A stretch of 20,960 bases of DNA, taken from CAYYYW01 sp964476245. GTDB lineage: Bacteria > Patescibacteriota > Microgenomatia > UBA1406 > HO2-37-13b. The stretch covers positions 1 through 20,960 of the forward strand of contig CAYYYW010000018.1 in the NCBI GenBank assembly GCA_964476245.1. Direction: 5' to 3'. Positions 6,062 through 12,961 of this stretch are shown here, piece by piece (positions within the stretch are counted from its first letter, which is position 1; each line of letters opens with the position of its first letter). The position numbers and the translations under genes were made by a program. The notes under the pieces were generated by a model that worked only from the letters and a program-made list of their open reading frames with translations, made no database searches and was not told the DNA's origin.

Positions 6062-7957
6062 CTAAACTCTTTTATAAATTCTAATTACCGGATGATCAAA
6101 AACAGTCCAGGTTTCTTCCGCCTCTTCGTCAGGAAATTCAATCAAAGTTTTGCCAAAAAGAGAAATCTTCGGATAGGAAGAAAACTCTGCTACTTTTTTA
6201 AAACCTAACTCACCTGAAAAAAGTTTTTGATAGTAGTCGTTTAATAAAGGGTATTTTTCCTTTAAAAATCTGCATTTTGCTAATTGAGGATCATCCTTGT
6301 ATAAGTTGTGTAAGGATGATCCTCTTTGCTCATAACACGTGTGATTTGCAAAAACTCTTCTCGATGGAATAAAAATATAATCTGCTTTGGCTAAATGACG
6401 ATTAAATTCTTCTCGTAATAACACATTGCTATCAATATCATAATAATTAAACGACACACCATGGTAAGTTGGAATGGCTTGCCCTGCAGACTCGCCCCTC
6501 GGAGGCGAGGACGTAGACCTCGCGACGAGGTAAGAGTTCTGCAGGGGGACGTCAACAACATTGGCTGTTTCATAAAGAATATATGAATCTTTAGATATAT
6601 TTTCATAAATCCATTTGGAAGTTGCAAACCGCACATCAGGACTTTGATAAATAGAAAGGTAAGCAATTCCGGGAACAATTAATGTAAAAATCAAAATGCA
6701 AAAAGTAAGATTATGTACGAAAATGAATAACTTTAAACTCTGAGCTTTAAATTTTGTTCTTTTTGTATCGATGTATCGATACAATGCAACAGTAAACAAA
6801 ACAGCAAAAATAGACATAATGGGTAGTATCGGTGTCATAAATCTCGTCCACTTAGCATAAAAAAATGCATTAGGAATAAAATATATTAAAAAAGCCAGCC
6901 GGAGCAGATTTATTTCTTTTTTCCTCCACGATAATAAAAAGAGGCCTAAAATTGCCAAAATGTATTGCGGCCAACCCAGAACATAAGGAAATATTTTAAC
7001 CGCCTGAAACAAAATAGGCAACGCGTATTCAAACTGCCGAGTATAAAAAACTCTGGCTTCACCCAAAGCCACCGCCGATTCATAATTCATGCTTTCGACA
7101 AACTCCCTAAATGAAATTAGGTTGTGAGGAGAAAAAAGAATGGTAAAAAAAGCAGTTAAAAGAAGAAATAAAAACATGTAAAATACAATACGTAATATGT
7201 AACGCAATAAAGAAAAGATTGTTAGTTTTATAGATTTAAGATGTGGTTTTGACCTTTGAGATTTAACATTTGAGATTATTGAAATTGTTGGTACTGCTAT
7301 AAAGATTATTGCCGACACTTTCGTGGCTATCGATAAACCAGAAAATAGTGATAGAAAAACAATTGTTCTCCACTTCAATATATTAAATAATTGAAGCGAA
7401 TAATAAATGATTAGCGAATAAAACAACATTAAAAGCGCTTCCGTCGTACCAAAGTGAGAAAATTGGATAAAGTAAGGTGAAAATGCAAAAATTAAAATGT
7501 AAAATGCAAAATGACAATTTAAAATGAAAAATTTTTGATTTTTGATATGTATTTTTGATTTTTGATATTTGATATTTGGTATTAATAATTCAATAACATT
7601 TACTAACACAAATACATTTATTATTGATGCGATTGCTGATATTAATCTCAAGCTCATTATCGCTTCCTCGGTCGCAATAGGCAAGCCAACTTTACCGACG
7701 ATAAAATGATAAACCTGAACAATTAAATACGCAACATATAAAGAAAGCTGCCCATAGGCAAAAAAGTGGGGATTGCCGCATTCGCGAAAATTTGGAATTT
7801 GGAATTTAGAATTTAGAATTTCGCAATTCAGTCCCTGAATTGCGTTTGCCATATTCCTTTCATCCGGGTGCATCGGGTAGGGGAGTCCCCAATTAAGTCC
7901 AGCGAAACGAGAATAAATAAGAAGAGAAATTATAATTATAAAAAGAATTTTTCTCAT
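6062..7957 (-). CDS. GT39-like (PMT/ArnT-type) polytopic membrane glycosyltransferase
   Basis: Integral membrane glycosyltransferase of the GT-C fold, expected to use a lipid-phosphate-linked sugar and act on the outer face of the membrane; donor and acceptor are unknown. 631 residues. The N-terminal membrane helix is followed by an acidic loop motif, P-M-H-P-D-E-R (residues 28-34), the position of the catalytic Asp-Glu in this superfamily. About ten further hydrophobic segments run to about residue 430, then a soluble C-terminal domain of about 190 residues. The gene is unusually loaded with repeats: TTTGGAATTTAGAATT at the start (residues 42-55, ILNSKFQIPNFREC), AT-rich TTTGATATTTGAT arrays (residues 125-159) and a 65-bp terminal-inverted-repeat element (residues 471-493, with SPPRGESAGQ). 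It has its own promoter, a start at 7957 and a TAG stop. Confidence 0.75.
   Translation of the reverse strand: MRKILFIIIISLLIYSRFAGLNWGLPYPMHPDERNMANAIQGLNCEILNSKFQIPNFRECGNPHFFAYGQLSLYVAYLIVQVYHFIVGKVGLPIATEEAIMSLRLISAIASIINVFVLVNVIELLIPNIKYQKSKIHIKNQKFFILNCHFAFYILIFAFSPYFIQFSHFGTTEALLMLFYSLIIYYSLQLFNILKWRTIVFLSLFSGLSIATKVSAIIFIAVPTISIISNVKSQRSKPHLKSIKLTIFSLLRYILRIVFYMFLFLLLTAFFTILFSPHNLISFREFVESMNYESAVALGEARVFYTRQFEYALPILFQAVKIFPYVLGWPQYILAILGLFLLSWRKKEINLLRLAFLIYFIPNAFFYAKWTRFMTPILPIMSIFAVLFTVALYRYIDTKRTKFKAQSLKLFIFVHNLTFCILIFTLIVPGIAYLSIYQSPDVRFATSKWIYENISKDSYILYETANVVDVPLQNSYLVARSTSSPPRGESAGQAIPTYHGVSFNYYDIDSNVLLREEFNRHLAKADYIFIPSRRVFANHTCYEQRGSSLHNLYKDDPQLAKCRFLKEKYPLLNDYYQKLFSGELGFKKVAEFSSYPKISLFGKTLIEFPDEEAEETWTVFDHPVIRIYKRV
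6482..6546. repeat. 65-bp palindromic element with terminal inverted repeats inside the GT39 gene
   Basis: The ends CCCTGCAGA (6482-6490) and TCTGCAGGG (6538-6546) are perfect inverted repeats. Between them lie two sub-hairpins, CTCGCC..GGCGAG (6491-6509) and ACCTCG-CGA-CGAGGT (6517-6531), so the whole can fold as a three-way structure. It is much more GC-rich than the gene around it and is translated as about 22 residues near 471-493 without breaking the frame. Confidence 0.8.
7481..7583 (-). repeat. AT-rich minisatellite-like array inside the GT39 gene
   Basis: Degenerate repeats of TTTTTGATTTTTGATAT and AAAATGCAAAATG, encoding a Lys/Gln/Ile-rich stretch (KYQKSKIHIKNQKFFILN) between two membrane helices. 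The TTTGATATTTGAT unit recurs between prfA and hisS at 9064-9165. Confidence 0.65.
7795..7832 (-). repeat. Short GGAATTT/AGAATTT repeat near the GT39 gene start
   Basis: Tandem, slightly varied 7-base units (TTGGAATTTGGAATTTAGAA and onward) encoding LNCEILNSKFQIPNF just after the catalytic loop. It looks like an expansion of a short repeat within the coding sequence. Confidence 0.6.
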
Positions 7958-7964
7958 TTAAAAG

Positions 7965-7993
7965 ATTATAGGCATTTAATACTTTCCTTGCAA
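7965..7993 (-). promoter_or_regulatory. Promoter of the GT39 gene
   Basis: TTGCAA (7988-7993), a 17-nt spacer, and a perfect TATAAT (7965-7970) that ends 7 nt before the ATG. Initiation would fall at or one base before the start codon, so the mRNA is predicted to be leaderless. Confidence 0.75.
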
Positions 7994-8036
7994 GATAAGA
8001 TAAATCAACCTAAATGCAGATATTTTGCAATATGTT

Positions 8037-8336
8037 CTAAATCTCAATCAATAATTCTTTTAACGATTTTGGTCGACGCTCTTCCTTTTCTTTCTTTTTG
8101 GTCGTTTTTCCTGGAAATTTTTGTTTATATTCTTTGGCTATCTTTTCTTTCCGTTGAAATTTATCCACCTGTCCTAAAGTATCAATATAACGTTTTTCTC
8201 CTGTAAAAAACGGATGGCATTTATAACAAACATCCGCCTTGATTTTTGGTTTAGTTGATCCGGTGGTAAAAGTATTACCGCAGGAACAAACAACTTCGGC
8301 GTCATTGTAATATTGAGGATGAATGTTCTTTTTCAT
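8037..8336 (-). CDS. rpmE: 50S ribosomal protein bL31, zinc-binding form
   Basis: Small protein at the central protuberance of the large ribosomal subunit, bridging to the 30S head. 99 residues. The bL31 core spans residues 1-65: MKKNIHPQYY, CSCGNTF, then DVCYKCHPFFTG and RYIDTLGQVDKF. Four cysteines, C17, C19, C37 and C40, form the zinc site of the C+ paralogue. Residues 66-99 are a lysine/arginine-rich tail, longer than in many bL31 proteins and probably rRNA-binding. The ATG at 8336 is 8 nt from a TATAAT box, so it appears to be transcribed on its own. Stop is TAG. Confidence 0.93.
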   Translation of the reverse strand: MKKNIHPQYYNDAEVVCSCGNTFTTGSTKPKIKADVCYKCHPFFTGEKRYIDTLGQVDKFQRKEKIAKEYKQKFPGKTTKKKEKEERRPKSLKELLIEI

Positions 8337-8344
8337 AAGAAATT

Positions 8345-8353
8345 ATTATAACA
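8345..8353 (-). promoter_or_regulatory. Extended -10 promoter of rpmE
   Basis: TGTTATAAT, an extended -10 (TGn plus TATAAT), ends 8 nt upstream of the rpmE ATG. The identical nonamer at the identical distance precedes hisS. A leader of 0-3 nt is predicted. Confidence 0.7.
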
Positions 8354-8373
8354 TAAAAATTAACCTAATTAAC

Positions 8374-9063
8374 CTAATTTCCCAGGATTTTCTCCCATCT
8401 TCCTTGCTCAATTACTTCTTCAAGGTTGTGGAAATTTTTTCCAATTCGGTGATCGGTTAAACGGTTTTGAGGAAAATTATAAGTTCGTATTTTTTCGGCT
8501 CTTTCTCCTGCGCCTACATTATTAACATATGAATAAATTAAACCTTTTTTCTTTTCTTCCTCTAATTGGTAAAGCTTGGCGGTTAAAAGTTGCATGGCGA
8601 TTTGGCGATTGGCCAGCTGATAACGTTCTTGAGAACAGACAACAGTAATACCGGTAGGTCTGTGGAAAAGCCTAACGGCTGTAGCCACTTTATTGACGTT
8701 CTGTCCTCCATGTCCACCACTGCGGAAAAATTGCCAATTAAGATCTTCGTTTTTAATTTGATAGTCCGACTGAATAATTTGGGGTAAAACAACAATTATC
8801 GCCGTTGAAGTATGGATCCTTCCTCGTCTTTCTGTTTTGGGAATCCGTTGCACTCGGTGAACCCCGGTCTCATTTTTAAAAAGATTAAAAGCGTTTTCTC
8901 CTTTTATTTTGACAATATTATCACCAATATTAACTACTTTAAAGCTTCGTTTGTTAGCAAATTTTACATAAGAAGACAAAAGATCAATCGCCCAGATTTT
9001 AGCCTCCTCACCGCCAACTCCAGGATTGGCCTCAATAATGGCAATGTTGGGATTAATTGTCAT
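8374..9063 (-). CDS. prfA: RF1-type peptide chain release factor lacking domain 1
   Basis: Class I release factor that recognises stop codons and triggers peptidyl-tRNA hydrolysis. The 229 residues begin at the domain 2 boundary (EANPGVGGEEAKIWAIDLL, equivalent to the usual RAGTGGDEA segment), so about 110-120 N-terminal residues of a standard 350-residue RF1 are absent. Domain 2 has VQRIPKTERRGRIHTS with P75-K-T77, the P-x-T tripeptide that reads UAA/UAG in RF1, rather than the SPF of RF2. The catalytic GGQ is at 119-121 in RSGGHGGQNVN, and the C-terminal RTYNFPQNRLTDHRIG is intact. An in-frame TGA lies two codons before the ATG, so the start cannot be extended. It follows hisS after a repeat-filled spacer. 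It could be a naturally short RF1 or a secondarily truncated one. Confidence 0.85.
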   Translation of the reverse strand: MTINPNIAIIEANPGVGGEEAKIWAIDLLSSYVKFANKRSFKVVNIGDNIVKIKGENAFNLFKNETGVHRVQRIPKTERRGRIHTSTAIIVVLPQIIQSDYQIKNEDLNWQFFRSGGHGGQNVNKVATAVRLFHRPTGITVVCSQERYQLANRQIAMQLLTAKLYQLEEEKKKGLIYSYVNNVGAGERAEKIRTYNFPQNRLTDHRIGKNFHNLEEVIEQGRWEKILGN

Positions 9064-9165
9064 AAATCAAATATTAAATATAAAATATCAAAAATACATA
9101 TCAAAAATTAAAAATATTTGATATTTAATATGTATATTTTATATTTGATTTTTGATATTTGATAT
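9064..9165. repeat. AT-rich inverted repeat region between hisS and prfA
   Basis: Nearly pure A/T sequence made of ATCAAATAT/ATATTTGAT units arranged as an imperfect long inverted repeat, overlapping the last nine codons of hisS (LISNIKNQI). The same units occur inside the GT39 gene at 7540-7583. It may fold as a hairpin in the hisS-prfA transcript. Confidence 0.65.
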
Positions 9166-10362
9166 CAAATCGCTTTGTAAAAGAATGAGTTGCTCTCCTG
9201 TCTTCATATTTTTTAATTTAACCACTTTTTTCTTTACCTCTTCCGGACCAATAATAATCACATAGGGGATTCCTTTTCTGTCAGCGTATTTTAGCTGCTT
9301 GTTAAGTTTATCATTGGGATTAGAATAAAGATCAGTGCTGATTCCTTGATTCCTTAAAGTTTTTGCTATTGATTGCGAGTAAACGAGTAAATTTTTGTTA
9401 AATAAAGTTACTAATAATTTGGTTTTATTCTTGATATCAGGAAACAGCCCTAATTCTTCCATCGCCAATATAGTCCGATCAAACCCAATAGCAAAGCCGA
9501 CTGCCGGAACTGACCGATTGCTAAATCTTGAAACTAAACTATCGAATCTTTCACAACCCGCTAATGAACCACCAATAAAACCTTCAACAACAATTTCCCA
9601 GATTGTTCCGGTGGAGTAGGAGAAGGAGCGAGCTAAAGTGGGTTTGAATAGATAATTATCTTTCATTTGATAATTATCTAAGTATTTAAAAATTTGTTTC
9701 AGCTGCTCATTTGGTTTATAGTTTATAACAGTATTTAAAAGCTCCTTCGCCTCTTCTTTTTTGTAACCTTTGTTGACCAATTCTTTGACAACGCCATCTT
9801 TTTTGATTTTCTCAAGTTTATCTATCGCAACAATGGCTTTATAAGGGATATCTTTATAAATAGCCCTGTCATTAATGACAGCCATGGGCTTTTTAAAACC
9901 AAGATTTTTAAATATATCAATGGTTAAAGCAATAGTTTCTCCATCAGCGGCTCGATCGTCTACACCGAATATATCAGCGTCACACTGTAGAAACTCACGA
10001 TATCTGCCTTTTTGAGGTTTTTCTGCCCGCCAAACTGTTTGGATTTGGTAGCGTTTAAAAGGAAGTGTAATTTTATCAGGGTATTGGGCAATAAATCTAC
10101 AGGTTGGTACAGTTTGATCATATCTTAAAGCCACTTGTCTCCCTCCTGTATCGGTAAATTTATAAAATAATTTTTCATCCTCACCAATATTGCCTGTAAA
10201 AACCTCCAAATATTCAATTGCTGGTGTCTCTATGGGTTCAAATCCATAAAGTTCAAAGGTATTTCTAATAATATTAATGGCATATTGCCTCTTCATCGCA
10301 TCCTCTGGCAAAAAATCACGAAAACCTTTAAGGATTTGCGGTTTAATGGTTCCTTTTGACAT
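9139..10362 (-). CDS. hisS: Histidyl-tRNA synthetase
   Basis: Class II aminoacyl-tRNA synthetase that charges tRNA-His in the cytosol. 407 residues, close to the usual 420. N-terminal KGFRDFLPEDAMKRQ and the motif 1 region come first; LRYDQTVPTCRF is at 79-90, and motif 2 lies around 109-133 (QTVWRAEKPQKGRYREFLQCDADIFG). The histidine-binding segment near 264-275 is divergent (LARSFSYSTG) but keeps the arginine, followed by GGSLAGCERFDSL and GFAIGFDRTILAMEEL. The anticodon-binding domain occupies the last 100 residues. The LRYDxTVP form resembles the archaeal/eukaryotic-like HisRS branch more than the LRPEGT form of E. coli. The last few residues (SNIKNQI) are encoded by repeat DNA. The start is 8 nt after an extended -10 box. 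Confidence 0.93.
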   Translation of the reverse strand: MSKGTIKPQILKGFRDFLPEDAMKRQYAINIIRNTFELYGFEPIETPAIEYLEVFTGNIGEDEKLFYKFTDTGGRQVALRYDQTVPTCRFIAQYPDKITLPFKRYQIQTVWRAEKPQKGRYREFLQCDADIFGVDDRAADGETIALTIDIFKNLGFKKPMAVINDRAIYKDIPYKAIVAIDKLEKIKKDGVVKELVNKGYKKEEAKELLNTVINYKPNEQLKQIFKYLDNYQMKDNYLFKPTLARSFSYSTGTIWEIVVEGFIGGSLAGCERFDSLVSRFSNRSVPAVGFAIGFDRTILAMEELGLFPDIKNKTKLLVTLFNKNLLVYSQSIAKTLRNQGISTDLYSNPNDKLNKQLKYADRKGIPYVIIIGPEEVKKKVVKLKNMKTGEQLILLQSDLISNIKNQI

Positions 10363-10370
10363 ATGAAGAA

Positions 10371-10379
10371 ATTATAACA
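10371..10379 (-). promoter_or_regulatory. Extended -10 promoter of hisS
   Basis: TGTTATAAT ends 8 nt before the hisS ATG, the same nonamer and distance as at rpmE. There is no obvious -35, consistent with an extended -10 promoter, and an almost leaderless transcript is expected. Confidence 0.7.
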
Positions 10380-10410
10380 AACTTACTTGAATTATTTTTG
10401 ACTGAAGAGT

Positions 10411-11565
10411 TTACTCAAAATTACCCAAAACAATATTTATCTCCTTTGTTATTTCATTACGCCAAAACTTAAGTTTTACCTTATCTCCAACTTTCTTTTG
10501 AGCAATTAATTTTTGCAGAGTTTCGTCGTCGTCGTCGCCTTTAATTTTTTGTCCTTCAAATTCAATAATAATGTCTTCTTCTTGAAGCCCGGCTTTTTCC
10601 GCCGGAGAATTTTCCACCACTTGAATAATATAGGCTCCTTCGGGTAAATCATTAAGAATGGCTGTCTGACGATCAATCATTTTATAACGAATCCCTAAGT
10701 ACGGTCTTTCAATCTTGCCGCCGGCTTGATTAAAATTTTTAATTAAATCATTGACAATATTGATGGGAATGGCAAAGCCAATGTTTTGTCCCTCAGAAGA
10801 AACGGCCGTGTTGATTCCAATTGCTTGACCTGACGAATTTATCAGCGGCCCGCCTGAATTGCCGGAATTAATGGCCGCATCCGTTTGAATAACATTATCC
10901 AATCGCTCAACATAACTCTCAAAAGGCGATCCGGCGGTAATTCCCCGACCCAAACCAGAAATAATCCCCGAAGTAACCGTATTTCTAAATTCTCCCAACG
11001 GCGTACCAATAGCGATTACCAATTGACCCAATTTTAAGTTGGAAGAACTACCCAAGGTTAAAGGTTTTAAACCGGCAGCATCAATTTTGATAATGGCTAA
11101 ATCATTTAAAGGATCACGATAGATTTTTGCCACCTTATATTTTTTATCATCATTGGTCAAGACTGTATAAGAAGCATCTGTGTCGGAAACCACATGCCTG
11201 TTGGTAACAATCAAACCATCCTCGGAAATAATAAAACCGCTACCGATATTTTGCTCTACTTCTTTCTTCTGTCCCGGAATTCTTTTAAAAGGAGAAAAGG
11301 GGTTAAATGGATCAATCTCAAAAAAATCACCGGTTGACGTTGTTTTGGAAATACCAACAGTAACAACCGACGGCAAAGCTTTTTCGATCGCTTTAATAAC
11401 AATAGATTCCTCATAAACAACCGTCTGCTTCTCAACTTTAAGTTGAGGTTCCTGAGAAACACCTGGAAAAGGAAGAATTTTTGAAACATTAGGAAGAAGG
11501 TTGGAAGAATTAGCAATGGCTAAAAAAACAATTAAGACCGATAACAATAATAATAGTTTTTTCAT
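10411..11565 (-). CDS. HtrA/DegP-type serine protease with PDZ domain
   Basis: Membrane-anchored envelope quality-control protease. 384 residues. A single N-terminal hydrophobic segment (residues 4-18) acts as signal anchor. The trypsin-like domain has the triad His124 (VTNRHVV), Asp155 (DPLNDLAII) and Ser237 (GNSGGPL), with the usual GSGFIISEDG lead-in. One PDZ domain spans about 290-384 (YLGIRYK..GAYIIQVVENSPAEKAGLQEEDIIIEF). A single PDZ resembles DegS/HtrA-like forms rather than two-PDZ DegP. The ATG is 5 nt after the S41 protease stop, so both are probably made from one transcript and act together on misfolded secreted proteins. No Shine-Dalgarno site is visible. Stop is TAA. Confidence 0.93.
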   Translation of the reverse strand: MKKLLLLLSVLIVFLAIANSSNLLPNVSKILPFPGVSQEPQLKVEKQTVVYEESIVIKAIEKALPSVVTVGISKTTSTGDFFEIDPFNPFSPFKRIPGQKKEVEQNIGSGFIISEDGLIVTNRHVVSDTDASYTVLTNDDKKYKVAKIYRDPLNDLAIIKIDAAGLKPLTLGSSSNLKLGQLVIAIGTPLGEFRNTVTSGIISGLGRGITAGSPFESYVERLDNVIQTDAAINSGNSGGPLINSSGQAIGINTAVSSEGQNIGFAIPINIVNDLIKNFNQAGGKIERPYLGIRYKMIDRQTAILNDLPEGAYIIQVVENSPAEKAGLQEEDIIIEFEGQKIKGDDDDETLQKLIAQKKVGDKVKLKFWRNEITKEINIVLGNFE

Positions 11566-11570
11566 AAAGA

Positions 11571-12812
11571 TTATTTTAGTACTTCCTTAATTGCTTTTTC
11601 AAGCTGCAAATCCTCTTTTCTCGTTAAAGTATTTCCTTCTTTTAACTTGTTTTCTAATTTTATCTCGGGCTCTATGCCTTTCTCGTTAATCCAATCACCC
11701 TTAGGCAAAATCCATTTAGCTACGGTCACATGAAGTCCTGCTCCATCTCTTAAATCAATTGCTTCTTGAATTGATCCTTTGCCAAATGATTTTTCACCAA
11801 TGAGTTTGGCTCTTTTATAATCTCGCAAGGCACCCGCAACAATTTCAGAAGCCGAAGCTGAACCTTTGTTAATTATAACCACTAAGGGTATGTCTAAAAG
11901 ATTACCCTGACGATCAATCATGTATTTTTCCGAACTTCCATCAGTATATTCCTGTTTGACGACCAAATTACCTCGAGGCAAAAATTCGGCACCAATATAA
12001 ACTGCGCCCTGTAAATAACCACCTGGATTATCCCTTAAATCCAAAACTAATCCGGAAATTGTCTTATTTTTCCATTTTTTAGTTATCTCATTGACGGCTT
12101 TGTCCCATTCGTTGTTGGTATCATCGCCGAATCTAATAAGCTTTAAAACCGCTATCTGTTTTTCAAAACTCAATTCAACTGAAGCTACTTTTATCTCCTG
12201 TCTAACAATTTTTAAGACTAATTCTTTTTTACCTCTTAGAACCGTTAATTCCACCTTTGTTCCTTTTGGTCCTCTGATTTTTGAAACTGCTTGAGGAAGT
12301 GTCCATTTTTTTGTTGATTCATTGTTAACCTTAATAATAATATCTCCAGCTTCTGCGCCGGCGGATTCAGCGGGTGATTTTTTTAAAGGAGCTATAATTA
12401 CTATCTGATTGTCTTTTAAACCTAACTGCGCTCCTATTCCTTCAAATTTACCACCCAAATCTTCTTTGCTTTCTTTGTTTTCTTCCGGAGTTAAAAAGAA
12501 AGTATAAGAATCTTCAAGAGAGGCGACCATTCCTTTAATAGCGCCAAAAAACATTTTTTGCGGATCAAGCTTTTTTTTATCAACAAACTTTTGTTCTACT
12601 TTATCCCATGTTTCCCAAAAAAGTGAAAAGTCAATGTTTTTAGGATTTTGTTTTTGTCCATCAGTTTTCGGGTTTGCATTAAGGATGTTGTAGCTTGGAC
12701 GTTCAACTTTGGAAAGAGCTGTTTTATATTCGCCTAATTTATAGCCTGACCCGAATAAAAAAACAGCTAAAGAAAAGGTTAATAAAAATTTTGTAAGTTT
12801 GTTAAGCGTCAT
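11571..12812 (-). CDS. C-terminal processing peptidase, S41 family (CtpA/Prc-like)
   Basis: Envelope serine protease that removes or degrades from C-termini. 413 residues. An N-terminal signal anchor (residues 8-24) is followed by a short helical linker. A PDZ domain lies at about 118-200, with FEGIGAQL and SPAESAGAEAGDIIIKVN. The S41 catalytic domain spans about 210-395, with LDLRDNPGG at 258-265. The catalytic pair is Ser320 in NKGSASASE and Lys345 in GEKSFGKGSIQ, 25 residues apart as in plant D1-processing protease and E. coli Tsp. It is the upstream partner of htrA. The start at 12812 precedes the hydrophobic segment; upstream DNA contains TTAACTAG-type repeats and no clear TATAAT box. 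Confidence 0.94.
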   Translation of the reverse strand: MTLNKLTKFLLTFSLAVFLFGSGYKLGEYKTALSKVERPSYNILNANPKTDGQKQNPKNIDFSLFWETWDKVEQKFVDKKKLDPQKMFFGAIKGMVASLEDSYTFFLTPEENKESKEDLGGKFEGIGAQLGLKDNQIVIIAPLKKSPAESAGAEAGDIIIKVNNESTKKWTLPQAVSKIRGPKGTKVELTVLRGKKELVLKIVRQEIKVASVELSFEKQIAVLKLIRFGDDTNNEWDKAVNEITKKWKNKTISGLVLDLRDNPGGYLQGAVYIGAEFLPRGNLVVKQEYTDGSSEKYMIDRQGNLLDIPLVVIINKGSASASEIVAGALRDYKRAKLIGEKSFGKGSIQEAIDLRDGAGLHVTVAKWILPKGDWINEKGIEPEIKLENKLKEGNTLTRKEDLQLEKAIKEVLK

Positions 12813-12857
12813 GAGTATTTTGTTTAATTAGTTAAAACTAGTTAAAATGCGAAAAAT

Positions 12858-12943
12858 GCGGATTTTTTGTTCGGCCACTTGCGACGAAGCATTCGTGCTA
12901 TGCTTCCCAACTTTCTCGCATTGGCAGGTAACAAAAAAGACGC
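12858..12943. other. Nested multi-stem structured element upstream of the S41 protease gene
   Basis: Five complementary pairs are nested in order: GCG 12858-12860 with CGC 12941-12943; TTTTTTGTT 12863-12871 with AACAAAAAA 12930-12938; GCCA 12874-12877 with TGGC 12922-12925; GCGA 12881-12884 with TCGC 12916-12919; GAAGCA 12886-12891 with TGCTTC 12901-12906. The result is one long rod with internal loops. It fills most of the 149-nt spacer and encodes nothing. It could be a structured RNA leader of the protease operon, a terminator for the gene upstream, or a palindromic mobile element. Confidence 0.6.
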
Positions 12944-12961
12944 GTTTGAGCATAAGAACTA

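Noticed and set aside
12858..12943. tRNA or tmRNA gene in the protease upstream spacer
   Set aside because: The stems are nested in one rod rather than a cloverleaf, and no T-loop, anticodon loop or acceptor pattern is visible.
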